Below are positions 46,037 through 55,000 of a stretch of 55,000 bases of DNA, piece after piece. The position numbers were made by a program, and so were the translations under genes. Position 1 is the stretch's first letter. Each line of letters opens with the position of its first letter. The DNA lies in assembly GCA_949358305.1 (NCBI GenBank), contig CASHSZ010000132.1, positions 1-55,000 on the forward strand, in the 5' to 3' direction. The DNA comes from Strigamia acuminata. Its lineage: Eukaryota > Arthropoda > Chilopoda > Geophilomorpha > Linotaeniidae. The notes beneath the pieces are model-generated. The model saw nothing but the letters and a program-made list of their open reading frames with translations, was not told the origin of the DNA and did not search any database.

Positions 46037-46227
46037 CGGAGACAGCATCGGTGGACCGTGCATTCGATTTTATTTGACCTTTTTTTGTTTTTTTGTTTTT
46101 TTGTTTTTTTTTGTATTGTATGACTTCTTCTTCATTTCTTTTTATTTGTTTTAATTAATTAAAAATAAAAAAAATAAGAATAAAAATAAAAATAAAAATA
46201 AAAAAAAATCCACATTAATCGTAGTTG

Positions 46228-46349
46228 TTATTTAACGAGGCGGACGACGGAGTTTTGGTTGCCGGATTCGGTTGTAGCGGGGCACGCCATTGGTGATGTT
46301 CCCGGCGCGCGATTCAAAGTGGCCAAAGTCGCAAATGTTTCGTTGTTGG
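46228..46349 (-). CDS. Possible 3'-terminal exon convergent to copy 1
   Basis: On the minus strand a pyrimidine-rich stretch and ACAAAG acceptor precede a 40-codon frame ([15 protein letters not shown], then QNSVVRLVK) ending in TAA at 46228-46230. The block is inverted-duplicated at 47021-47175, where the same frame stays open with mostly conservative changes, which supports coding. Upstream exons were not identified. It would end tail-to-tail with the first twin-finger gene. Confidence 0.35.
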
Positions 46350-47175
46350 CTTTGTACGGGGAGAAAAAGGAAAGACCGAGGTCTTAAAATGTGTTTTTTT
46401 TTTTTTTGGTTCGTAAAAAAAAAAAATAAATTAATTAATTAATAAATAAAAAAATAAATAAATAAATAAATAAATAAAAATTAAACAGAAAATCAAGAAA
46501 GAAAAAAAAAAAGAAACAAAACATATTACGGCGAGAGACCGCGCGAACAAATTCGGCGGCAAATTCGAACTCGGCGACCAAAATTCAAAAATAAACCGAT
46601 CGACCTTCCGTATCCAACGAGCGAAGCGGGTAAACCGCGAGGTCGGCGAACTGCGAGGAAACATCGTGATCATCGTCGCGAACAACGTTTGGCGCGACGA
46701 AGACTTCGAAAAAGACAGACACGCTCGGGCACCCGATGGAAGGCAAATCCTCTCGGCGGCGAGCAAAGATGACGAACACGCGGGTGAGCTAATTGTTTCT
46801 TGGATGCTAACGCGGCGCCCGAAGTCACTCGGTTTACTCGCCACCCCGTTGTTTGTTTGTAATAAACGATAGTGTCGTCCGATCAAAAAGTCGTTGCCGC
46901 CATTAAAACGAATGAGAAATTCTACGTTAAAGTCTCGTTTTTAACGTTTCGATCGATTTATTTTTGAAACTCGATCGAATTCAAATTTGCCACTAAACAA
47001 GCAAACAAACAAAAAAAAAAAACAAACACATTTTAAGACCTCGGTCTTTCCTTTTTCTCCCCGTACAAAGCCAACAACGAAACATTAGCGACTTTGACCA
47101 CTTTGAATCGCGCGCCGGGAACATCACCAACGGCGTGCCCCGCTACGACCGAATCCGGCAACCAAAACTCCGTCG
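46246..47175. repeat. Inverted repeat pair, about 155 bp arms
   Basis: 46246-46400 and 47021-47175 are inverted copies (for example GACCGAGGTCTTAAAATGTG against CACATTTTAAGACCTCGGTC) with a few percent differences. A separate block, about 46655-46790, is inverted at about 47335-47455. The second pair is not nested within the first, so a single hairpin-type inversion does not explain both. Confidence 0.8.
46531..46783 (+). CDS. Possible coding exon, diverged duplicate inverted nearby
   Basis: A plus-strand frame of about 84 codons ([34 protein letters not shown]) ends at a good donor, CACGCGG|GTGAGC (46783/46784). The preceding sequence is A-rich and lacks a clear acceptor or ATG. The inverted relative around 47335-47455 keeps GNITTIVANNV but is frame-shifted afterwards, so one of the two is decayed. 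The opposite strand is also open here, hence low confidence. Confidence 0.3.
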
Positions 47176-47655
47176 TTTTCCATCTCGTTAAAATTCAAAC
47201 AAACATCCGTCTCTGGGCGCGCAAGCCACGATCTTCTTTCCGTCCCCGATCAACTGGACACGAACGCACTTCCGGGTGGCGGAATTCGGCCGCCTGGCTT
47301 CGACTCCAACTTTCTTTCTCCGGCACGGTTCCCTCGGCATGGGACGCGCCATCGAGAGGATTCGCCTTCCACCGGGTGCCCGAGCGTGCCTGTCTTTTTA
47401 AAGTCTTTGTCGTGCCAACGTTGTTCGCAACGATGGTCGTGATGTTTCCCGGTAGTCTCGTTTGCTGGCTTCGACTCCAACTTTCTTTCTCCGGCACGGT
47501 TCTCTCGGCGTGGGATGCCGACCCCGTTCACTCGGCGAGTGCATATCGGAGGGAACGTCGCTAATCGACCGCATGTTTTGCACACACGCGCCCGCGTACA
47601 ATTCCTCGTTGTACCGAGCGCGGTACAGCGCATCTCCGGGCGCTCCGTAGTCCAG
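47176..47655. other. Duplicated GC-rich stretch before copy 2
   Basis: It contains a direct repeat, about 55 bp long (TTCGACTCCAACTTTCTTTC.. at 47308 and 47468), and the inverted relative of 46655-46790. A plus-strand frame stays open from 47094 to 47564 but is Ser/Arg-rich and unsupported. No defensible gene. Confidence 0.5.
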
Positions 47656-47657
47656 AC

Positions 47658-47693
47658 GAAATGGTTTGCGGTCTCGACATCAAGTGTCACGAC
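47658..47693 (+). promoter_or_regulatory. Conserved upstream element, copy 2
   Basis: GAAATGGTTTGCGGTCTCGA followed by CATCAAGTGTCACGAC stands about 60 bp before the donor of the 5'-UTR exon (47756). Most of the 36 positions agree with copy 1 at 45324. Confidence 0.55.
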
Positions 47694-47754
47694 AACGTGG
47701 ATCAAGTGCGCGTTTCATCATCCGCCCGGTCCCCGTCGCCACATCGTCTTCGTT

Positions 47755-47755
<1 letters not shown>

Positions 47756-47813
<58 letters not shown>

Positions 47814-47820
47814 GAGTAAG
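47756..47820 (+). repeat. GTAA microsatellite grown from a splice donor
   Basis: The 5'-UTR donor of this gene reads CGTTA|GTAAG and is followed by about 15 more GTAA copies before the intron resumes as GTTTGATGCTTTGTGTG. The paralogous intron at 45443 has a single GTAAGTTTGGTGTTTTGTGTG. The tract is thus an expansion of the donor motif itself. Confidence 0.88.
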
Positions 47821-47907
47821 TTTGATGCTTTGTGTGATCTCCCTTTCCAATTTATTTTCAATTAATTAATTAATTCTTTATTCGTCTCCCACACGGAAGA
47901 AAGAAAG

Positions 47908-48408
47908 ATGAACGGAGCACCAGCACCACACAGAGAAGAGGGCGGTAGGTCGTATTACTGCGTTTTGTGCGGCGAGCACCCAAACGGTGAGAAACATCTA
48001 TTTATCTACTTATTAGTCGTCCATTTTCTTTTTATTTTTTCATTTTCTTTTATTTTATTTTATTTTTATTTTTCTTATTTATTTCAGACCCGGACGGCTA
48101 CTTTTACATGGACATCTTCCGCCACTGGCGACAGCGACACGACATCCGTGAAGGTGCGGACGAGGCCATCCGGGGATTGCTACGAATGTATTCGCGCGAG
48201 CCCGCTCATCTAGCGTTGGTGAGCATTTAACTCCTTCGTCTAGTTAACCAACCAACTAATTCGTTTCTTCCTCCCTTCCCCCCCCCTCTTTTAGATATTG
48301 GGGCAGGTGCACCAACGCGGCAGACGCTGTCCGTTTTGTGCGGAGACACCCTCTCCAGACAACCTGATTGGCCATTGGACGGAGGCGCACAGGATTTCGT
48401 TAATTTGA
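47908..48408 (+). CDS. Twin C2H2-finger protein, copy 2 (three exons)
   Basis: Coding exons 47908-47986, 48088-48218 and 48295-48408 give 107 residues. Finger 1 is CVLC plus 17 residues plus HWRQRH, the linker is RGLLRMYSREP, and finger 2 is CPFC plus 11 residues plus HWTEAH. Exon 2 is 131 bp, as in copy 1. Compared with copy 1 the UTR acceptor ACACAG has become ACACGG, so splicing probably uses the next AG (ACGGAAG). The 3' flanks of both copies share ATCCACATTAA. Low similarity in the N-terminal residues and strong conservation of the zinc ligands argue that the fingers are what is kept. Confidence 0.75.
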
Positions 48409-48539
48409 TCTTTTTCTTTTATTGTATTGTCTCAAATATATAAAAAAAAAAAATAAATAAAATAAAAAAAAAATAAATAAATCCACATTAACCATTGTAA
48501 TTGTTGTTGTTGTTGTTTTTGTTGTTATTATTATTATTA

Positions 48540-48770
48540 TTACATCATTACATCGTTATTATTACAAACAAACGACTCGTCCTTGTCGTCCACCGTCTCC
48601 AACTCATCCGCTCCCAACTCGTACAGGTCGGTCCCCGGGCCCCCGAGCCTCTTCCTCGTCAAGTTCAACTTCAACGCGACCACTTTTGTCTTCTCCCGCA
48701 TCTTCCTCGTCAGCCTCTCGACTCTCTTTCCGAACTTCGTCGTCGTCGTCGTCGTCGTCTTTGTCTTCTC
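48540..48770 (-). CDS. Possible 3'-terminal exon convergent to copy 2
   Basis: On the minus strand an acceptor-like GCTGCGTGAG precedes 76 codons ending TAA at 48540-48542. The product starts with a Thr run encoded by ACG repeats, then a basic helical stretch (KFGKRVERLTRKMREKTK), then an acidic end (ADELETVDDKDES). Its composition is protein-like in this frame only. No upstream exon was identified between 48771 and 49300. Confidence 0.4.
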   Translation of the reverse strand, partial: EKTKTTTTTTTKFGKRVERLTRKMREKTKVVALKLNLTRKRLGGPGTDLYELGADELETVDDKDESFVCNNNDVMM

Positions 48771-49050
48771 CTCACGCAGCGACGATAAAATCGAAACAAA
48801 ACGTCTTTGATCAGGGCACTGGATCGGCGCGCTTCTGCGACGTGACCGCGTTTAGGCGCGTGCGGGGGACACGGGAGCGCGCGAGGGCGCGTCGGGCGAG
48901 CGACGGCTGCCGGGAACGACGTAACGAGGGGCGGTGGTGTCGTTACGTTTCGGCGCGACCGTGTAAGAGAGGGAATGAACAACAAAATAGATGATAAAAC
49001 AAAAGAAATCGACCAACATATCCGTCAACTTCGAAACGAGACAGACAAGC

Positions 49051-49090
<40 letters not shown>

Positions 49091-49311
49091 GCGCGCCTCC
49101 TCGGCCAGCGCCGGGTCGCCCGTCTTATTGATAGATCGGATTCGTCCCGTTGGCGCCGCTACCACGGTTTCCTTTGACGCCGACTCCTTTTATTTTATTT
49201 TATTTTATTTTATTTTATTTTATTTTTTTCTCTTGTTTGTTTTGTTTTTTTTTAAATATAAACCGATGGTTGGTTTGATTAAACCGCCTACTTGTAGGTT
49301 AGAAATGAAAT
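48771..49311. other. Spacer with CAGA and TTTTA microsatellites
   Basis: CAGA repeat at about 49050-49090 and TTTTA repeat at about 49189-49228. A frame through the CAGA tract from 48975 is repeat-driven. No gene was recognised. Confidence 0.7.
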
Positions 49312-49346
49312 GAAATTGTTCGCGGACTTGTCACCAGATGTCACAC
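49312..49346 (+). promoter_or_regulatory. Conserved upstream element, copy 3
   Basis: GAAATTGTTCGCGGACTTGT followed by CACCAGATGTCACAC shares CACCAGATGTCAC exactly with copy 1. It lies about 550 bp before the first candidate coding exon of the long twin-finger gene, suggesting the three genes keep a common 5' control region. Confidence 0.5.
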
Positions 49347-49897
49347 GGGTTTGTTTATCCACGGTGCACCCTAGCGCGCGATTGTTTGGCACCAACAACG
49401 TTTATCAATTGCCTGTCGATTGTCGAGTGAGTAAACAAATTGGTCTATTAACCACGATCGCGACCACACGTATGCACCCGTACACGCGGAACAGCGTACG
49501 CCAATACGGCGTGCAAATTCGTTTGGTCGCGTTTCGGTCGCGTCGCTCATGGCGGCGAGAAAACTTGATCGCGGGAACAGCTTCATTTCAACTTTTTTTT
49601 CTTTTTAATTAGTTTTAATTAACTAACTGATCAATTAATTAATTAATTAATTAATTAATTAATTAATAAAAATAAATAAAAATAAAATGAAATAAAATAA
49701 CGAGACGCAAACGGCCGGGGTAGCGGGCTCGGTGTCCCGCTCGCGGATTTCGCGCGACGTGTTCTGTCGCCCCATCTTCGATCCCTCGTTCCCGGTTTAT
49801 CGTCGCTTGTCACTCAATTTATTTTCACATTTTCACGTTGTTCGTTTGTTTTATTTATTTAATTATTTATTTATTTAATTTTTCTTCTCCCGCGTAG
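49347..49897. other. 5' region of the long gene, no coding exon assigned
   Basis: It holds GC-rich sequence with a donor-like GTGAGTAAAC (near 49426), an ATTA/TTAA-rich stretch (49600-49690) and TTTA repeats before the acceptor CGCGTAG ending at 49897. It probably contains a 5' untranslated exon and intron. Confidence 0.5.
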
Positions 49898-50006
49898 ACA
49901 CCAGATGGAAAAAGAAGAAGAAAAAATAGTCGATGAGACCGAGCTCAACATCGGAACGGAGGTCGAGGTCGAAGAAACGGATGCCGTGGCTGTAGCGGCG
50001 AAACCC
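49898..50006 (+). CDS. Upstream acidic exon of the long gene
   Basis: It runs from acceptor at 49897 to donor at 50007 (AAACCC|GTAAGT). From ATG 49905 it encodes 34 acidic residues (VDETELNIGTEVEVEE). It joins the frame of the next exon only if splicing uses the AG ending at 50091 instead of the better-looking one ending at 50078. A similar acidic GV-LEVE stretch precedes the coiled coil of the 42.6-kb gene, so the exon is probably real. Confidence 0.45.
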
Positions 50007-50106
50007 GTAAGTGAAAGAGTCGTTCCGTAAACCATCTATTCATCCATTCATTTAATTAATTCGATCGCTTATTTACAGGCCACGATCGGAGGCGGTGGTT
50101 CCCGAC

Positions 50107-52462
50107 ATGCCGCGGCTGCAGCGGACGACGTCGGCGGCGTCCGAGTCGACCACCGAGGAACCAAAGGTAGCGCCGAGTGAAAGAATCGCCTCGATTTGTT
50201 TCGTTTTGTTTCACGCGTTACTTTATATCTTACTTTTCCACTTATTTTTATTTTTATTTCTATTTTTCCTTTTATTTTTATTTATCTTTTTCTTTTTATT
50301 TGTTCGTTCGTTTCCAGGTCGTGTCCATCGACGAAGGGTTGCAGCCTCGCTTCCCGGACGACGGCAACGCGCCCGTGCCGAGTCCGACAGGACCCGACAG
50401 GGTGGTGGGTTTAAAAAAAAAAAAAAAAAAAAAAAAATATTTTTGTCCCACTATTATTTCATCTTATTAACTCGTCCGCCTCTTTCCAGGTCACGCTGCC
50501 CACGCGACGGTCCGCGAGTCGGTCGTCGCTGTCATCGTCACTACCGTCGCCGCTACTGCAATCGCCGACGTATTCGCCACTACCGCCGCCATCCCCATCG
50601 ACGGTGAGTGAAATTGTTGTTGGTTTGTTTGGGTCGAAACGTGCACGAACAAAAAAGTTCGAGTCCGGTAAAAATCGAGCCGAGGCCTCGACGCTTGCCC
50701 GTCCGCCGTCAAAGTAGCGCCCGAGAACGAGCGTTAGAGCGCATCCGACCAACTCGGATCTGTTTCGTTTCGCCTCGTTTCATAAGTTACTCCTTCTTTT
50801 CTTTTCTTTCGCCCGCCTTTTTCTTTAATTCGCTCGTTTACTTATATTTGTCTGTTCGTTTGTTTTCTTCCAGGTCGTGCCGGGCTCGTCGTCGTCGACG
50901 GTCGACCCCCGACCACGGCCCGCGGGACCCGAGACGGTGAGTAAAAGAATTATCGCGTAATTATTTTATTTTATCGATCCCGTTTATTTCGTTTTCTCGC
51001 GGGTGACGCAGCTTTCTCGGTCCCCGGGCGAAGACGAGGACGAAGAGTCGCAGGACACCACGCTGCCCCTGAATAGCCAGGCGTCGCTCGAGTCGCAGGC
51101 GACGGCGACAACAACGGCCGGGTCGCAGACCGGACGACTTGGGTTGTTCGAGGCGGCGATGATGATGCTGCGCGGTCCGAAGTCGCGGTCGACGGCGCCG
51201 GTGAGTGAAAGAATCGTCATTCCCACGCTCGTTTTATTTTATTTTCTTAGTCCGCCGCTCGTTTCGCTCCTTTCCAGATCCAGCCAGATTCGCCACGACA
51301 ACAGCAACAACCATCGAATGCGTTGGCACCGGGTTTGTCGCGGCCCGCGGGTCGGGCGATGAGCGAGCGGCGGTCCGCGGAGTCCACGGGCGCGTCGCCG
51401 GTGTAAGTTTGACGCGTTCTTTGCGGGTCGCGCGCAATGTCTCACAATTTCACCTCTTTTGTAGGAAAAAGAGAGACGCGAAAGAGACCGAGGGGGAGCA
51501 GAGTGAGGATGACAGTAGTGACACCGACGACGGGCAGAGCGATGACGAGGCCGACGAGGAGCTGAGCGGGAGTGAAGCCGACGAGAGGAGTGATTGGATG
51601 CGTGGGTGGTTAGCGAAAGAGGAGGAAAAGAGGGCGATGGCGGAGAAGAAGAAGAAAGAGGAAGAAGAGGAGGAAGAGAGGGCGATGGCGGAGAAGAAGA
51701 AGAAAGAGGAGGAGGAGAAGGAGGAGAAGAAGAAGAAGAAGAAGGAGAAAAGGGAGAAGAAGAAGAGAAAAGAGGAGGAAAAGAAGGCGAGGGCGGAAGA
51801 GAAGAAGAAGAAGGAGGAAGAAGAGGAGGAAAAGAGGGTGATGGCGGAGAAGAAGAAAAAGGAGGAAGAAGTGGAGGAAAAGAGGGTGATTGCGGAGAAG
51901 AAGAAGAAAGAGGAAGAAGAGGAGGAAGAGAGGATGATGGCGGAGAAGGAGAAGAAGGAGGATGAGGAGAAGAAGAAGAGGAAGGAGAAGAAGAAGAAGA
52001 AGAAGCCGAATGATGAGGGGGGAGAGGTGAGAACGGAGAAGGGGACGGAAGAGAAAAAGGGCGCCAGAAAGACGAAAGAGAAGAGAGGCGATAAGAAGGC
52101 CGTGAAGAGGGAGACGAGGGCGGGAGGGAGCGCGTGGAAAAGGATGAAGAAGGTAACGTTTTGGCATTTCCATCACCCAACTTCGTGCATATTTCTTTTT
52201 TTTTATATTTTTTTTTTCTCTTTTTCCTTACCCGCGTTCTTTCCTCAAACAAACAGCCTGGAGTGGCCGCGAGAGGTATTTTCTCTTGTCTCAACTCGAT
52301 CGTCCGTACTCACACACTCGCTCATTTACGAGTTTACTTTACTTTACCTTATTTTACTTTACTTTACTTTAATTTACTTTATTTGTTTATTTGTTTGTTT
52401 GTTTGTTTGTTTGTTTGTTTGTTTGTTTCTTTATTTATTTATTTATTTATTTATTTATTCAT

Positions 52463-52522
<60 letters not shown>

Positions 52523-54753
52523 TTTTTCTCCTTTTCTCGGTAGACGCCCGGGAGATTCCCATCGCCGATCTTAATCGCGTCGACGTCTTCGTCTTCGCCG
52601 CAATCGTCGCCGGAGACGTTTGAGGCGACGGCGCCGCTTTCGTCGGAGGTGCTGCTACGGCGAGTCACCGTACCCGTGGAGCGGTTGTCGGAGAACGACA
52701 TCCAGCGGGCGCGCAAACCCGCCCCGGACCCGCAGACCGTCGCCGGAGACGCCACATCACCGGCGCATCCGGAACGAGTTCCGGCGCCGTCGACGCCACA
52801 GACGTCGCCGAAGTCGCCTTTGCCGTCTTCCGGGCGAGCTTCGGTCTCGTCGCCGCAGTCGTCATCGCCGACGCCGACGCCGCCGCCGCCGCCCCCGAAA
52901 CGGTTGCCACCGCTGCACATCACCCTGCGGCCTCGGAATCTAAAGCGGAAGTTGTCCGATGGTCGCGCGACCAAGGCCGCGAAAGTGGCGAAAGCGGTAA
53001 TTTTTGTCGATACTCGTATACCGTTTGTTCGCTCGTTTGTTTTTGATTGTCTGTTTAATCAGTTGTTTTGCTTCTTCCAGACACAAGGAACTCGCTCGAC
53101 GATGCTCGACAAGTCGTCCGGTGGCACCGGCGCCGCCAACGAGCTGTCCGGTGGCACCGACGCCGCCGCCGCCGCCGCCGCCGCGACAACGGACGCGGTG
53201 ACGGAAGCGAGGATTAAGGCGGCGGTGGGGGCGGCGGTGGAAGCGAAGATGGAGGCGATGGAGGCGAGGATGCTCCGGATGGTGAAGGGGGCGACGGGGA
53301 GCACGTCAACGCGGCGACGGCGGAGGGGGAGAGAAGAGAACGAGCGAACGGGGGGCGGTGGAAGAAGGGGGACGAAGGGCGCCTCGTCGTCGGGGAAAGA
53401 GGCGCCAGAGAAGGAGGGCAATAAGGCCCACTACTGCGCCATGTGCGCTTTCCGCCCGGACAGTAAGAAACAAGACGAACGAACAAACATTTATTTGTTT
53501 GTTTATTTATTTATTTATTTATTTATTTCAAATTCCAATTTTCTCTATAGAAGTGACGAAGTACGGGAGCTTCTTCCGGGACGCTTTCCGCCACTGGCGG
53601 AAGTGGCACGCCGTCCTGGACGACGCGGCCGAGGCCGCCCGAGGGTTGCTGCGGCTGTATTCGCGCCAGCCCCGTCTTTTGATTTCGGTGAATATCGAAC
53701 TACCGTAGTTGAACGACTAGTTCGCTTTCTTCTTCATCCTCTTCCTCTTTTTCCTTTCTCTTTATTTATTTATTTATTTATTTATTTCATTTTATTTTAT
53801 CGTCAACGTTGTTCTTGTTGTTGTTGTCCTCCTCTAGACGTTGAAACGGATGCACGCCGAAGACGAGGATGGACATTGCCCTCTTTGCTCGGCGACGCCG
53901 TCCGCCGATGGGCTGGCCGACCATTGGCTGGATGTCCATCGGTTCGGGACCACCCCCCCGGCGTGGATACGCGAGGAAGAGGAGAGAGAAGACGAGGAGG
54001 GGAGGCGAACCGAGGACGAGGACGAGGACGAAGACGACGACGAAGAAGACGACGACGACGGCACCCAGCATGCTCGCGGTGCTCCCCATTCGCCGCCGCG
54101 AAAGAAACGCCGCCGCAACGATTGGGACGGGTCGTTGTCGGGGAAGGTGTGTTCGGATGGGAGTGTTCGGCTCACGCGATGGGTCGTCGACGAACTTCGG
54201 TCTTTGATCGGAGAGGTAAACGACTCTTTTACGTAAAATTTAATTTTAATCAATTAATTTATTAATTTGTTTTGTTTTGTTTTGTTTTTCCTTTTTCTTC
54301 GTTCCACAGACGGACAACGTCGTTGTTGCGACGATGGACGAGATGTTGCACAAGTGGGACATATCACCGGTGGGTATATCCGCTGCGCGTGTCGTTGTCG
54401 GCGCGTTCTAATTATTCGTTTTCCTTTTTTCCTTTCAGCCGGAACACCGGCCGCTCGTGTTGACGTTTATGGCGGAGGGGGTCCCGCCAGTGCCCGCGGG
54501 GCCATCTTCGGCGCCGGGTCTGCAGGTGCCCGTGCCCGCGGAAGAGCACGAAGACGGTGGTGGAGAGAGGTGCGGAAAAGACGGTGAAGAAGGGCGCGAC
54601 GACGACGGCGACTTCGAGGCGGGACCGAAGCGAGTGGAGGGGGGGAAGGTGTGGAAGGGGAAGGGGGTCGGAAAATCGAGCGACAGGGGGAAGAAGGAGA
54701 AGAAGGAGAAGAAGAAGAAGAAGAAGGAGAAGGGAGATGGAGGGCGCCATTAA
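50107..54753 (+). CDS. Long twin C2H2-finger protein with charged coiled coil, at least 13 coding exons
   Basis: Coding blocks with GT-AG borders and continuous phase: 50107-50166, 50318-50404, 50490-50603, 50874-50936, 51012-51200, 51278-51402, 51465-52152, 52544-52996, 53081-53462, 53551-53687, 53838-54215, 54310-54369 and 54439-54753, about 1016 residues. Residues 1-210 are Ser/Pro/Thr-rich. Exon 51465 encodes an acidic start and six or so imperfect copies of an MAEKKKKEEEE unit, a highly charged helix. Exon 52544 is Ser/Pro-rich with a basic end (RKLSDGRATKAAK). Exon 53081 has an Ala-rich helix, then finger 1 (CAMC plus 19 plus HWRKWH); after the linker RGLLRLYSRQP, finger 2 is CPLC plus 11 plus HWLDVH. 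Basic (KKRRR) and Lys-rich tails suggest nuclear location. Start uncertain; family unknown. Confidence 0.72.
52321..52541. repeat. Intronic TTTAC, TTTG and TTTA microsatellites
   Basis: Within the 52153-52543 intron: ACTTT copies at about 52335-52378, TTTG copies at 52383-52428, then TTTA copies at about 52430-52521. Exons on both sides are free of them. Confidence 0.9.
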
Positions 54754-54862
54754 GGGAGGAATTCTTCTCTTATAATTTTATAAATGTATATATTTATTTT
54801 CATTCTAATCACTATTCTTATTCTTGTCGTCGTTGCTAATTATTAATTATTACTATTATTGC

Positions 54863-54907
<45 letters not shown>

Positions 54908-55000
54908 CATCATTATTATAGTGCTCGTGTTTATGATTAAACAACCTCGTTTTACTTTGCAACGCTTTGCCCGGTTTCATTTCATTTTGCTTCTCTTCGT
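54754..55000. other. 3' flank of the long gene
   Basis: AT-rich, with an ATT tract at about 54843-54907. Transcription of the long gene probably ends here. No clear AATAAA was seen before the tract. The last 90 bases show no feature. Confidence 0.6.

Noticed and set aside
52257-52275. A 19-nt micro-exon (acceptor AAACAG, donor GAGAG|GTATTT) in the 52153-52543 intron
   Set aside because: Including it shifts the frame and hits a stop; exons on both sides join in phase without it.
51239-52294. Long Ser/Pro/Leu-rich frames on the minus strand over the charged exon
   Set aside because: Shadow of the purine-rich coding strand; the plus strand has consistent exon phases across 13 exons.

Overview
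The window is nuclear DNA of an animal-like eukaryote. The evidence is GT-AG introns throughout the right third, a Ty1/copia LTR retrotransposon with a Drosophila copia-type primer site, hAT-type MITEs, a spliced argininosuccinate synthase relic, a SEL1-repeat gene and abundant microsatellites. An arthropod is a reasonable guess; nothing here fixes the species. There is no sign of bacterial operons or a CRISPR array.

Layout. (1) 1-24520: a very homogeneous satellite array of two interleaved higher-order units, a short one of 1015 bp (three related monomers) and a long one of about 2699 bp (the short unit plus about 1.68 kb). The extra part carries a GC-rich minisatellite core built on GTTAAC, bounded by inverted repeats. 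(2) 24521-25343: an edge module ending exactly at TTAA. (3) 25344-35456: an AT-richer, mostly single-copy island with an inverted duplicate of a SEL1 gene 3' flank, an eight-exon argininosuccinate synthase pseudogene hit by a MITE, a SEL1-repeat gene broken by a copia element, and the copia element itself, whose 5' LTR is cut off at a TTAA. (4) 35457-40545: the same edge module in inverted orientation, then a second GC minisatellite array with an 832-bp dimer period. (5) 40545-44360: microsatellite-rich DNA with a coiled-coil exon, a tRNA-like Pol III unit and a four-exon coiled-coil gene. (6) 44361-45215: a third, internally deleted copy of the TTAA edge module. (7) 45216-55000: a small family of paralogous genes. 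Two short three-exon genes and one long gene of at least 13 coding exons share a pair of C2H2 fingers of an H-W-x3-H type that I do not recognise.

How it fits together. The copia element landed in the SEL1 gene. The satellite edge then took a TTAA inside the copia 5' LTR, so the satellite junction is younger than the copia insertion. The two edge modules facing each other across the island look identical, whereas the SEL1 inverted duplication inside the island is clearly diverged. The twin-finger genes share intron positions and a conserved upstream element and have spread by local duplication; their introns are filled with microsatellites, one of which grew out of a splice donor. The first 5 kb holds many unique single-base indels and is probably poorly polished sequence.
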